Of a stretch of 17,022 nucleotides of DNA, positions 1 through 7,570 are shown piece after piece. The notes under the pieces were generated by a model. That model saw nothing but the letters and a program-made list of their open reading frames with translations. It had not been told where the DNA came from and did no database searches. The translations under genes were made by a program, and so were the position numbers. Numbering within the stretch: the first letter of the stretch is position 1; each line of letters begins with the position of its first letter. Location of the stretch: contig JAZSOH010000006.1 of NCBI GenBank assembly GCA_045536815.1, forward strand, positions 1 to 17,022. Direction: 5' to 3'. The DNA comes from UMGS1279 sp045536815. GTDB lineage: Bacteria > Bacillota > Clostridia > Oscillospirales > Acutalibacteraceae.

Positions 1-140
1 TTTGCCCTTACAAAAAGAGAAATTTTTGTTTCGCCTAAGCCGCGAAGCGCCGTTATCCTAACGGATTACAAGCGACAAGGCAACGGCAAACGGAAATTTA
101 ACTTTTGTAAGGTATGACAGGTTCAAGTCCTGTCACACTA
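1..140 (+). ncRNA. tRNA-like 3' module with enlarged stem-loop (5' end outside the window)
   Basis: A T-arm of tRNA type is visible: stem 117-121 pairs perfectly with 129-133 around the 7-nt loop TTCAAGT (122-128). It is followed by CACACTA (134-140), which would be the 3' acceptor strand. Four bases (TATG, 113-116) separate it from a long-range stem in which 6-15 pairs with 103-112. This is where the anticodon stem and short variable loop of a tRNA would sit, but the stem encloses about 85 nt rather than a 7-nt loop. An inner hairpin (50-55 with 59-64) lies inside. The 5' acceptor and D-arm would fall before position 1. No CCA is encoded, unlike the other tRNAs here, and a terminator follows at once. 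It could be a tRNA with an insertion, an att remnant or a tRNA-mimic RNA. A second copy with the same layout lies at 16882-17022. Confidence 0.5.
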
Positions 141-142
141 AG

Positions 143-175
143 TAAAGAGCTGCAAAATGCGGCTCTTTATTTTTT
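143..175 (+). terminator. Rho-independent terminator after the tRNA-like element
   Basis: TAAAGAGC (143-150) pairs with GCTCTTTA (162-169) and six T follow (170-175). It sits two bases after the tRNA-like 3' end, which implies that this element is transcribed rightwards. Confidence 0.85.
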
Positions 176-262
176 GGTAAACGATTTCTAATCTATAAAT
201 TATGTAAAACACTGTATGGGTTAAAACATACTTTTTATGTATATAGGTAGCTTTACTTCATA

Positions 263-291
263 TTGAACTTTTTTTAATAGTATGATATAAT
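263..291 (+). promoter_or_regulatory. Promoter of the FkbM-type methyltransferase gene
   Basis: TTGAAC (263-268) and TATAAT (286-291) are 17 bp apart, and TGA directly before the -10 gives an extended -10 element. The start codon lies 27 bp further on. The AT-rich stretch 176-262 shows nothing else recognisable. Confidence 0.75.
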
Positions 292-318
292 TTTTAAAAA
301 CTTTAAAAAGGTGTAATT

Positions 319-1341
319 ATGGTAGATATCTGGACTCGCCTAAAGGGTGAAAATAAACCGATTTTATTATATGGCTCTGGCTCTGGCGCAGAAAAAATAT
401 ATGCCGAACTGCAAAGAAATGGCATAGAGATAAGCGGTGTTTTCGCTAGTGATGGGTTTAGAAAGAAAAGAAAATTTAAAAATTTTGATATAATAACCTT
501 TACTAAAGCAAAAGAAGTTTTCGGTGATTTTTTAGGGCTTTTTGCTTTTGGCTCAAATACTGATGAGGTTATTTTGGTCGTTAAAGAGATGATGAAAAAA
601 ACTGAGATTTTGGTTGCCGAAATGCCGGTTTGCGGGGAGGAGCCTTTCAGTATTTCCTATGCAAGAAAAAATGCAGAAAAGCTTAGAGAGGTTTATAACC
701 TTTTGGCCGATGAACATTCGAAAAAGGTTTTTGAGCAAACTGTTCTTTTTAAGCTTGACGGCGATATAAACAGGCTTTTTTCTTGTGAAACAAGCGAAGA
801 CGAGGCGTTTTTAAATATTTTAAAGCTCAAAAAAGGGGATAGCTTTTTGGACCTTGGCGCGTATAACGGCGATACCGTTTTAGATTTTGTTAACAGGGTA
901 GGGGAATTTTCGCACATAACTGCAGTAGAGCCAGACAAAAAAAGCTTTGAAAAACTGTGCCTTAATACAAAGCATTTAGATATAAACAAAATAAATGCCG
1001 CAATTTCGGAAAAATGCGGCGAAATTCCGTTTTCATTCAAAGGGTCCAGAGGCTCGGTATACGGTGGTAGTGATAGGGCGAAGGCGATAACAGTCGATAG
1101 CCTTGGCAAAAAGTTTAATTATATTAAATTCGATGTTGAGGGGCAGGAGCTTTCGGCAATTTTGGGCGCCGAAAAGCTAATTTCAGAGCATAAACCCAAA
1201 ATGCTTATTTCTTGTTACCACAAGATAAGCGATTATTTTGAAATTCCTCTTGCAGTGCTTAAAATCAGACCCGATTACAAGCTTTATATGAGGCATTATC
1301 CATATATTCCCGCTTGGGACACGAATTTTTATTTTGTATAA
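319..1341 (+). CDS. FkbM family SAM-dependent methyltransferase
   Basis: A 340-residue cytoplasmic protein. The C-terminal half is a class I methyltransferase of the FkbM family: SAM-binding motif I FLDLGAYNGDT (176-186), the acidic residue after strand 2 in AVEPD (202-206), and KFDVEGQE (270-277), which matches the family's IDVEGxE segment. The extreme C-terminus DTNFYFV resembles the usual family ending. Residues 1-110 form a separate region starting with a Rossmann-like glycine-rich strand, ILLYGSGSGAEKI (15-27), a common N-terminal partner in clostridial FkbM proteins. FkbM enzymes O-methylate sugars or polyketides; the substrate cannot be read from the sequence and no glycan or polyketide genes are adjacent. 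The gene has its own promoter and a terminator directly after its stop, so it is probably transcribed alone. RBS AAAGGTG precedes the ATG. Confidence 0.85.
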   Translation: MVDIWTRLKGENKPILLYGSGSGAEKIYAELQRNGIEISGVFASDGFRKKRKFKNFDIITFTKAKEVFGDFLGLFAFGSNTDEVILVVKEMMKKTEILVAEMPVCGEEPFSISYARKNAEKLREVYNLLADEHSKKVFEQTVLFKLDGDINRLFSCETSEDEAFLNILKLKKGDSFLDLGAYNGDTVLDFVNRVGEFSHITAVEPDKKSFEKLCLNTKHLDINKINAAISEKCGEIPFSFKGSRGSVYGGSDRAKAITVDSLGKKFNYIKFDVEGQELSAILGAEKLISEHKPKMLISCYHKISDYFEIPLAVLKIRPDYKLYMRHYPYIPAWDTNFYFV

Positions 1342-1380
1342 AAAACACCGCAACATTTAGCAATTGTTGCGGTGTTTTTG
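1341..1380. terminator. Bidirectional terminator between convergent genes
   Basis: A perfect 14-bp stem (1341-1354 with 1365-1378) carries an A-run on its left arm and a T-run on its right. It can end the rightward methyltransferase transcript and the leftward transcript that finishes at 1386. Confidence 0.9.
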
Positions 1381-1385
1381 ATTTT

Positions 1386-2156
1386 CTAAATTTTTATAAT
1401 TTTAGTTTCTTTAATCTCGTTTATAGAGTATTTTTTGATAATTTCCTCTGCTTTTTTGTAGGCGTTCATATTGCCTAAACTTTGCGGAGAATGTGAGTCA
1501 AAGCCAATTATAACAGGAACTTTGGTTTCGCCTGCGACCTCCCAAAACTGTTCATTAGGGTAATGTCTATCTTCCCTTATGCCTAAAAGGTTAATTTCGA
1601 TTGGAATATTCAGATTTTTTGCCTCAAGGCAAAGCCTTTTTATTTCTGATTTATACAACCTGTCATCACCTGTGAAATTACATAAATCGGGATGGGCGAG
1701 ATAGGTGAAAACCCCTGTTTTAAGGCCCTCAATTACTTCGTCAACGTACCTGGAAAGAATATTTTTATCGTCGTGCTTTCTTGCTACATAAAATCCGTTT
1801 GGATATTCGTTATTTATAAAGTGTTGCCCTAAAATCAAATATTCGGCACCCAAATCTTTAGCCATTTTAAGCATATCTTTAAAGTATAAAGGATAATATT
1901 CCATTTCAAATCCAATAAGAATTTCTATCTCATTTTTATACTCTTCTTTTAAGGAGTTAAGGGTATCAATATACCGCTTTTTGTCCTTTTCAAAAAGGCG
2001 GTAATGAGACACATATCCATCAGGGAAAATGCAGGGCGAATGTTCCGAAAATCCTAAAGTTTTAAAACCATTTTCGATAGCGTTTTCTACATATTCCCTA
2101 GGGTTTCCAATAGCGTGGTCACAAAAATTAGAATGGGTGTGCAGGTTGAAAAGCAT
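1386..2156 (-). CDS. PHP-domain phosphatase, histidinol-phosphatase (HisK) type
   Basis: A 256-residue protein with the metal-binding motifs of the PHP superfamily in order: HTHSNFCDHA (6-15), GFSEHS (35-40), GFEMEY (near 82-87), LGQHF, AHPDL and the C-terminal GFDSHS. Length and motif order fit the HisJ/HisK histidinol-phosphatase group, which hydrolyses L-histidinol phosphate in histidine synthesis. No other his gene lies in the window, so the physiological substrate may differ; related PHP phosphoesterases act on other sugar or nucleotide phosphates. The ATG at 2156 is preceded by AAAGGA. The gene starts 45 bp after the flavin-reductase-like gene and in the same direction, so the two probably share a transcript that ends at the hairpin at 1341-1380. 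Confidence 0.8.
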   Translation of the reverse strand: MLFNLHTHSNFCDHAIGNPREYVENAIENGFKTLGFSEHSPCIFPDGYVSHYRLFEKDKKRYIDTLNSLKEEYKNEIEILIGFEMEYYPLYFKDMLKMAKDLGAEYLILGQHFINNEYPNGFYVARKHDDKNILSRYVDEVIEGLKTGVFTYLAHPDLCNFTGDDRLYKSEIKRLCLEAKNLNIPIEINLLGIREDRHYPNEQFWEVAGETKVPVIIGFDSHSPQSLGNMNAYKKAEEIIKKYSINEIKETKIIKI

Positions 2157-2201
2157 AGTTTAACAGTCCTTTTAAAGAAGAGAAATTTGTATAGACTAAA
2201 T

Positions 2202-2714
2202 TTAGTTTTCTTTTATATATGCGGCAATAATTTCGCCGTATACCATATTGTGATAATCTTCGGTAGGATATACCGTTTCAGGAATAGTATTATCCAAAAA
2301 ACATTCTTTTTTAAGCTTTTCTGAATAAAGTTTTTTGCAAACAAGAACAAGCCTTGCTTCGTTAAAATATGGCGCACCGGTTTCCTCATCAAAAACAGTA
2401 GTAAGACCTGTCGCTTTAATTTTATCTAAATCTCTGCCCGACTTTCTTCCACAAATGGTGTGAGGAGCTTTGTTTTCACCTAAAAAGCAGAGTGTATAAT
2501 AATCTTCCTTTTCGACGAAGTCCATTGTGTATCTTTGGGGTCTGATGGCTGCAATAGCAACGGGCTTATTCCACATAACACCTGTAAAGCCCCAACTTGC
2601 TGTCATAGTGTTGAGCTTATCGCGATTTCCTGCGGTAATAAGCATCCATTCGTTGCCTACCGAATTCATAAAGTTTTCTTTTAAATCATAAACATTTATT
2701 TTTTTATAAGACAT
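2202..2714 (-). CDS. Flavin reductase family protein (FMN-binding split barrel)
   Basis: A 170-residue protein of the flavin-reductase-like split-barrel family. Supporting segments are MLITAGNRDKLNTMTASWG near the N-terminus, where these proteins bind FMN phosphate and isoalloxazine, then the typical RPQRYT and the LCFLGE region. Family members bind FMN and reduce flavins or act as NAD(P)H oxidoreductases; the partner is unknown. ATG 2714 is chosen because AAGGGTGG sits at the right distance upstream; a TTG at 2732 is in frame but would lie on top of the terminator T-run and has no RBS. The terminator of the yerC-like gene ends only about 17 bp upstream, leaving little room for an independent promoter. 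It is followed by the PHP phosphatase gene. Confidence 0.8.
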   Translation of the reverse strand: MSYKKINVYDLKENFMNSVGNEWMLITAGNRDKLNTMTASWGFTGVMWNKPVAIAAIRPQRYTMDFVEKEDYYTLCFLGENKAPHTICGRKSGRDLDKIKATGLTTVFDEETGAPYFNEARLVLVCKKLYSEKLKKECFLDNTIPETVYPTEDYHNMVYGEIIAAYIKEN

Positions 2715-2730
2715 AAAAACCACCCTTGTC

Positions 2731-2762
2731 AAAAAATTAAGCCGACAATACTGCCGACTTAA
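2731..2762 (-). terminator. Terminator or attenuator between the yerC-like and flavin-reductase-like genes
   Basis: Read leftwards, the RNA forms an 11-bp hairpin (2762-2752 with 2747-2737, loop of four, including G-U pairs) followed by six U (2736-2731). The U-run reaches within a few bases of the next gene's RBS. Confidence 0.8.
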
Positions 2763-2789
2763 ATTTATATTATTATTTGTGAAAAAATA

Positions 2790-3077
2790 TTACTCATCCT
2801 TCATTCTTGAAAGGACAATTTCGTACCCATCATTACCATAGGTAAGCGAACGGTTTACGCGGCTGATTGTAGCGGTACTAGCGCCCGTTGCGGCAACGAT
2901 ATCGTTATAAAGCTGCTTATTTTTAAGCATACGGGCAACCTCAAGCCTTTGAGAAAATGATTTAATCTCTTTTATTGTACAAACATCTTCAAAAAATTTG
3001 TAGCACTCATCAACTGTTTCAAGAGCTAAAACCGCTTTGAAAAAATTATCGGTCATTTCATTTTTAAGTTTTATCAT
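2790..3077 (-). CDS. YerC/YecD family TrpR-like DNA-binding protein
   Basis: A 95-residue regulator of the YerC/YecD family, which shares the TrpR-type helix-turn-helix fold. The diagnostic parts are the middle segment EIKSFSQRLEVARML and the recognition region GASTATISRVNRSL followed by a glycine-containing tail, GNDGYEIVLSRM. Family members are small homodimeric DNA-binding proteins; the Firmicutes homologue has no settled ligand. The start at 3077 is fixed by GGAGGATG just upstream; the frame is open to 3116 but lacks an RBS there. It has its own promoter (3126-3154), is divergent from gltX, and ends before the terminator at 2731-2762. Its position between two divergent units suggests it might control one of them, which is inference only. 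Confidence 0.85.
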   Translation of the reverse strand: MIKLKNEMTDNFFKAVLALETVDECYKFFEDVCTIKEIKSFSQRLEVARMLKNKQLYNDIVAATGASTATISRVNRSLTYGNDGYEIVLSRMKDE

Positions 3078-3125
3078 AATACATCCTCCAGATCTCTGAA
3101 AACTGTAGTAATTCACCGTATTTTT

Positions 3126-3154
3126 ATATTACCACTTTAAATCATAAAAGTCAA
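3126..3154 (-). promoter_or_regulatory. Promoter of the yerC-like gene
   Basis: On the minus strand, TTGACT (3154-3149) and TAATAT (3131-3126) are 17 bp apart, about 50 bp before the start codon. The rest of the divergent region up to 3266 is very AT-rich and holds no other recognisable element. Confidence 0.7.
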
Positions 3155-3266
3155 CAAGATTTTGTTAAAATTTATATTTATAATACAAAAACTGCTCATT
3201 TAATTGTTGCATTTATATAAATATTTAAAATTATATAAAAAAATAAATAAAATGTTAAAATAATGG

Positions 3267-3295
3267 TTGTAATTTGAGTGAAAATTTGAGATAAT
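3267..3295 (+). promoter_or_regulatory. Promoter of gltX-glnS
   Basis: TTGTAA (3267-3272) and GATAAT (3290-3295) are 17 bp apart. Transcription would start near 3302, giving a leader of only about 33 nt, too short for a T-box riboswitch. The AT-rich run at 3185-3260 could act as an UP element. Confidence 0.5.
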
Positions 3296-3334
3296 AGAAT
3301 TACTAATATGTATTATAAAATGAGGAAGTATGTA

Positions 3335-4990
3335 ATGACGAATTTTGAAAAAATGGCAGAGCTTTTACTGCCCTCGATAGATAAGGCACCAAACTATTAT
3401 GAAGAACTTTATCCGCAAAGGAATTTGCCTGAGGGTGCGGCAGTTACAAGAATTGCGCCAAGCCCTACGGGTTATCTTCATTTGGGGACCTTATTTATGG
3501 CGCTTGTTAATAGAATTACTGCAGACAGTACAGGCGGCACTATGTTTATTCGTATTGAGGATACCGATAAAAAGCGTGAGATTTCAGGCGGTATTGAAGA
3601 TATAGTTAGCGGCCTTTACCATTTTGGCGTTATAATTGACGAAGGCTTTACAAATGATGGGCAAAAAGGCGAGTACGCACCATATAAGCAGAGTAGCCGA
3701 GCAGAGATTTACCAGTGCTATGTTAAAGAGCTTTTAAAGCAAGGTCTTGCATATCCTTGTTTTTGTACTGCGGAAGAATTAGAGGCAGTTCGTGCAGAAC
3801 AGGAAAAGAATAAAATCCGTACCGGTTATCACGGCAAATGGGCTAAGCATAGGGATATTACCTTTGAAGAGGCGAAGGCGCTTATAGATGAAGGAAAGCC
3901 TTATGTTATAAGACTTAAATCGGGTGGCAGTGAAGATAGAAAGGTTGTTTTCACCGACGGAATAAAAGGTAAAATTGAAATGCCTGAAAATGATGAGGAC
4001 TTTGTTTTACTTAAATCTGACGGAATTCCCACCTACCATTTTGCCCACGCGGTTGACGACCATCTTATGAGAACAACCCATATTATTAGGGGTGACGAGT
4101 GGATTTCTTCTACACCTAAGCATCTTGAGCTTTTTAAAGTTTTGGGCTTTAAAACTCCAAAATACGCTCACGTTGCGCCTATTATGAAGCTTGATAATGG
4201 AAATAAAAGAAAAATATCTAAAAGAAAAGACCCAGAGGCAGCTGTTAGATATTTTGTTGAACAGGGCTTTCCGGCAGAATCGGTAATTGAATATTTAATG
4301 ACAATTGCAAGCTCCGAGTTTGAAGCCTGGCGAAAGGCAAATAAAACCGAATCATATAAGAAATTTAAATTCAGCCTTAAAAAGATGAGTCTTTCGGGCG
4401 CACTTTTTGATGGCGTTAAACTTTTAGACGTTTCTAAAAATATAATTTGCCTTAAAAGTTCCGATGAGGTTGTAAAAGAGCTAATTACTTGGGCAGAAGA
4501 ATTTGACACTGAATTTGCAACACTGCTTAAAAGAGATTTGGCTTTTACCAAGAAGATTTTTGCGATTGACAGGGACGTTCCCAAACCTCGTAAGGATATT
4601 GCAAAATATAGCGACGCTAAGGAGTATGCGGCTTATTTCTTCGACGAACTTTTTACACCAAACTACGAGCTTCCTCAAAATATAAGCGCCTTAGATGCAG
4701 TAAGTCTTTTGAATGCATATACAAAGGTTTATAGCGACGAGGACGAGCAAAGCGAATGGTTTGAAAAAATTAAGAGCATTTGTCCTGATTTAGGCTTTGC
4801 TCCTGATACAAAAACATATAAGGCAGAGCCCCAAAATTATAAAGGTCATCCGGGTGATGTAGCAACACTTATTCGTATTGCTGTTACAGGTAGGTCAAAC
4901 ACACCCGACCTTTGCAGTATAATGAAGACGATAGGCAAAGAAAAGTCAATTAGCCGTATAAATGATTTTATAGCGCATTTTGAGGGATAG
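3335..4990 (+). CDS. gltX: Glutamate--tRNA ligase
   Basis: A 551-residue class I aminoacyl-tRNA synthetase that charges tRNA-Glu in the cytoplasm. The HIGH-type motif lies in RIAPSPTGYLHLGT (39-52), the family segment FIRIEDTD follows, and the KMSKS-type motif appears as KISKRK near residues 291-296. YPCFCT is the cysteine segment seen in many GluRS proteins. The protein is longer than the common 470-500 residues, with about 36 residues before the Rossmann fold and a large C-terminal anticodon-binding part. ATG 3335 is preferred over the in-frame ATGs at 3308 and 3320 because GAGGAAG (3322-3328) precedes it at the right spacing. glnS starts 10 bp after the stop, so the two are almost certainly co-transcribed. 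Confidence 0.92.
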   Translation: MTNFEKMAELLLPSIDKAPNYYEELYPQRNLPEGAAVTRIAPSPTGYLHLGTLFMALVNRITADSTGGTMFIRIEDTDKKREISGGIEDIVSGLYHFGVIIDEGFTNDGQKGEYAPYKQSSRAEIYQCYVKELLKQGLAYPCFCTAEELEAVRAEQEKNKIRTGYHGKWAKHRDITFEEAKALIDEGKPYVIRLKSGGSEDRKVVFTDGIKGKIEMPENDEDFVLLKSDGIPTYHFAHAVDDHLMRTTHIIRGDEWISSTPKHLELFKVLGFKTPKYAHVAPIMKLDNGNKRKISKRKDPEAAVRYFVEQGFPAESVIEYLMTIASSEFEAWRKANKTESYKKFKFSLKKMSLSGALFDGVKLLDVSKNIICLKSSDEVVKELITWAEEFDTEFATLLKRDLAFTKKIFAIDRDVPKPRKDIAKYSDAKEYAAYFFDELFTPNYELPQNISALDAVSLLNAYTKVYSDEDEQSEWFEKIKSICPDLGFAPDTKTYKAEPQNYKGHPGDVATLIRIAVTGRSNTPDLCSIMKTIGKEKSISRINDFIAHFEG

Positions 4991-5000
4991 GAGAAGCATA

Positions 5001-6683
5001 ATGGAAGAAAATAAAATCCTTTCTGAAGAAGAAAAAGTTCAAAGTAATTTTATTTATGATTTTATTGATGAAGATTTAAAAGAGGGTGTTTACGACCATG
5101 TCCAAACACGTTTTCCTCCCGAGCCTAACGGTTATCTTCATATAGGTCACGCAAAGGCCATTTGTATAGATTTCGGCACTGCCGAAAAGTATGGCGGTGT
5201 TTGTAATCTTCGCCTTGATGATACAAATCCCACTAAGGAAGATGTAGAATATGTTGATGCCATTATGGAGGACATTAGGTGGCTTGGTTTTGAGTTTGCC
5301 AATGTTTACTACGCTTCCGATTATTTTGACTATATTTACGAGTGCGCAGTAGAGCTTATTAAAAGGGGTCTTGCATTTGTTTGCGATCTTACTGCAGAGC
5401 AAATGAGGGAGTATAGAGGTACTCTTACCGAGCCCGGTATTCCAAGCCCTTACAGAAACCGCTCTATTGAGGAAAACCTTGACCTTTTTGAAAGAATGAC
5501 AAAGGGTGAGTTCGAAAACGGTGAAAAGGTGCTTCGTGCTAAAATTGATATGGCATCACCTAACCTTAATATGCGCGACCCTATAATCTATAGAATTATG
5601 AAGGTTCCTCATCATAGAACAGGCGATAAATGGTGTGTTTATCCTATGTATGATATGGCGCATCCTCTTTCCGATGCGAAAGAGGGGGTTACCCATTCAC
5701 TTTGCTCTTTGGAATTTGAAAATCACCGTCCTTTGTACGATTGGTTTTTAAAGGCCCTTGATATCAAAACTCCCCCAAGGCAGATTGAGTTTGCCCGTAT
5801 GAACGTGAACTATACCCTTACAAGTAAGCGTAAATGCTTAAAGCTTGTTCAGGATAATTTGGTAAACGGTTGGGACGACCCGAGAATGGCAACCCTTTGC
5901 GGTATGCGTAGAAGGGGTTATCCTGCCGAGGCGGTAAGGGACTTTGTTTCTAAAATTGGTGTTTCAAAGGCATATAGCGTAATTGATTTTGCTCTTTTTG
6001 AATCTTGCGTTAGAGATTATCTTAATGTAAATGCCGAACGTGCTATGGCGGTGCTTCGTCCTTTGAAGGTTATTATTGATAACTATGAAGAGGGCAAAAC
6101 CGAAGAGCTTGAGGTTGAAATCAATCCTAATAGACCTGAGCTTGGCAAAAAAACAGTTACATTTTCTAAGGAGATTTTCATAGAGCAGGACGATTTTATG
6201 CTTGACCCTCCGGGCAAGTATTTCCGTCTTTGCCCTGAGAAAGAGGTAAGGCTTAAGGGTGCATACTTTATAAAATATGCTTCTCACGAAACTGATGAAA
6301 ATGGTAATATTACTGCAGTACATTGTACTTATGACCCCGAAACACGCGGTGGCGATGCTCCTGATGGCCGTAAGGTTAAGGGTACGCTTCACTGGATTTC
6401 GGCAAATACTGCTAAAAAAGCAACTGTAAGACTTTATGATAGACTTTTTATGGTTGAAAACCCGTCAGATGAAGAGGGCGTTTCTTCCTTTGCGGATAAT
6501 CTCAACCCCGATTCGTTGCAGGTTATTGAAAATGCACTTATTGAGTCGGATGTTGCAAATGCTAAAGCGGGGGATGTTTTCCAATTTATGCGTCAGGGCT
6601 ATTTTGCTATTGACCCTGATTCAACAAAGGACAACATTATAATCAACCGCACTGTTGCGCTTAAGGATTCTTTCAAAAAATAA
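5001..6683 (+). CDS. glnS: Glutamine--tRNA ligase
   Basis: A 560-residue class I synthetase that charges tRNA-Gln directly. PPEPNGYLHIGHAK (40-53) is the GlnRS form of the HIGH motif, LRLDDTNP follows, and GWDDPRMATLCGMRRRGYP is the strongly conserved GlnRS segment after the KMSKS loop. The KMSKS loop itself reads LTSKRK rather than the familiar VMSKRK. The C-terminal half matches the two-barrel anticodon-binding domain. ATG 5001 is chosen because GGAG lies just upstream; an in-frame TTG at 4980 would overlap gltX. A GlnRS suggests that Gln-tRNA is made at least partly by direct charging, not only through the Glu-tRNA amidotransferase route common in Firmicutes. Confidence 0.94.
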   Translation: MEENKILSEEEKVQSNFIYDFIDEDLKEGVYDHVQTRFPPEPNGYLHIGHAKAICIDFGTAEKYGGVCNLRLDDTNPTKEDVEYVDAIMEDIRWLGFEFANVYYASDYFDYIYECAVELIKRGLAFVCDLTAEQMREYRGTLTEPGIPSPYRNRSIEENLDLFERMTKGEFENGEKVLRAKIDMASPNLNMRDPIIYRIMKVPHHRTGDKWCVYPMYDMAHPLSDAKEGVTHSLCSLEFENHRPLYDWFLKALDIKTPPRQIEFARMNVNYTLTSKRKCLKLVQDNLVNGWDDPRMATLCGMRRRGYPAEAVRDFVSKIGVSKAYSVIDFALFESCVRDYLNVNAERAMAVLRPLKVIIDNYEEGKTEELEVEINPNRPELGKKTVTFSKEIFIEQDDFMLDPPGKYFRLCPEKEVRLKGAYFIKYASHETDENGNITAVHCTYDPETRGGDAPDGRKVKGTLHWISANTAKKATVRLYDRLFMVENPSDEEGVSSFADNLNPDSLQVIENALIESDVANAKAGDVFQFMRQGYFAIDPDSTKDNIIINRTVALKDSFKK

Positions 6684-6689
6684 ATAAAT

Positions 6690-6730
6690 GCGAAAAATCC
6701 TACCTTCAAAATCAGGTTCGGATTATTCGC
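6690..6730 (+). other. Hairpin between glnS and the nif3-like gene
   Basis: GCGAAAAATCC (6690-6700) pairs with GGATTATTCGC (6720-6730) with one mismatch, and the inner ACCT (6702-6705) pairs with AGGT (6714-6717). No T-run follows, so it is not a classical terminator. It could slow transcription, protect the mRNA 3' end or bind a protein. It ends 10 bp before the RBS of the next gene. Confidence 0.5.
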
Positions 6731-6751
6731 GTTTGCTTAAGGAGAATTGTA

Positions 6752-7504
6752 ATGAAGGCTGATTTGATTTTCAAAAAACTTAATAATATTGCTCCGATAA
6801 GTCTCGCTGCCGAGTTTGATAATCCCGGTTTTTTGATTGGGGATAAAAAGCAGGAGGTAGAAAAGGCGCTTATATGTCTTGACGTTACTTCTTCGGTGGT
6901 AGATTTCGCGATTAAAAACGGTGCAAACCTTATAATCAGTCATCATCCAATTATTTTCAGTCCACTTAAAAATATTACTTCAGATAACGGCAGGGTATTT
7001 TCTCTTCTTGCAAATGGAATTTCGGTAATTTCAATGCATACGAATCTGGATATGGCAGATGGCGGAGTAAATGATACCTTGGCAAAAGCTTTATGCCTTA
7101 AAAATGTTAGCAAAATAAGTGGTGAAGACGGCTTTGTTTTCCGTAAAGGAAATTTAACCGAGCCAATGTCGGCCGATGGATTTGCGAGATTTATAAAATC
7201 TAAGCTTGGCGGAGTAATAAGATACATAGATTCGGGGAAAAATATTTCCTGTGTTGCAGTTTTAGGCGGTAGCGGTGGAGATTATTGGCAAATCGCAAAG
7301 CAAAACGGGGCTGATGCACTTGTTACGGCAGACGTTAAGCATAGTTATTTTATTGATGCTTTGGAAAATGACTTTAGCCTTTTTGATGCGGGACATTTTC
7401 ATACCGAAAACGTAATTGTAAACGAGCTTTTTAAAAAGCTTAAGAAAGAAATTCCTGAAGTTTCGTTTATTGCTTTTAATGCCAAGGAAATTAAAACTAT
7501 TTAA
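6752..7504 (+). CDS. Nif3-like dinuclear metal centre hexameric protein
   Basis: A 250-residue member of the Nif3/YqfO (DUF34) family. Metal-ligand motifs are SHHPIIF (near 64-70), MHTNLDMADGGVND (near 91-104) and, at the C-terminus, DAGHFHTE, all typical of the family; EFDNPGFLIG (21-30) corresponds to the conserved WDNxGL region. Members form toroidal hexamers with a di-metal site. GTP cyclohydrolase-like and metal-handling roles have been proposed, but the function is unsettled. In many Firmicutes the gene follows trmK and the sigma factor gene; here it follows glnS. GGAG (6741-6744) precedes the ATG. Length matches short members that lack the extra central PII-like insertion of YqfO. Confidence 0.88.
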   Translation: MKADLIFKKLNNIAPISLAAEFDNPGFLIGDKKQEVEKALICLDVTSSVVDFAIKNGANLIISHHPIIFSPLKNITSDNGRVFSLLANGISVISMHTNLDMADGGVNDTLAKALCLKNVSKISGEDGFVFRKGNLTEPMSADGFARFIKSKLGGVIRYIDSGKNISCVAVLGGSGGDYWQIAKQNGADALVTADVKHSYFIDALENDFSLFDAGHFHTENVIVNELFKKLKKEIPEVSFIAFNAKEIKTI

Positions 7505-7533
7505 ACTGCATTCTCAAAAAATTAATAATTTTA

Positions 7534-7542
7534 TGGTATAAT
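7534..7542 (+). promoter_or_regulatory. Extended -10 promoter of the lemA operon
   Basis: TGG then TATAAT (7537-7542) forms an extended -10 element. No good -35 hexamer is visible at 17 bp, which such promoters can tolerate. The start codon is 28 bp downstream. Confidence 0.6.
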
Positions 7543-7570
7543 ATTTGAAATATTGAAAGGGTGTTTGGTT

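Noticed and set aside
1..117. Open frame running in from the left edge to a TGA at 115-117
   Set aside because: It has no recognisable protein similarity and coincides with the paired RNA element; a coding tail cannot be excluded but is not supported.
1..140. tmRNA (ssrA)
   Set aside because: The tRNA-like end lacks CCA, the implied acceptor is UAGUGUG rather than the conserved GGGG-type strand with a G-U pair for alanine, and the enclosed domain is far too short for a tag frame and pseudoknots.
693..1109. Minus-strand open frame of 138 codons inside the FkbM gene
   Set aside because: No RBS, no family resemblance, and the plus-strand frame carries clear methyltransferase motifs.
3117..3334. 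T-box riboswitch before gltX
   Set aside because: The likely transcript starts near 3302, and no specifier hairpin, TGGN bulge sequence or terminator is present in the AT-rich spacer.
5964..6392. Minus-strand open frame of 142 codons inside glnS
   Set aside because: It is antisense to a strongly conserved synthetase and shows no recognisable domain.
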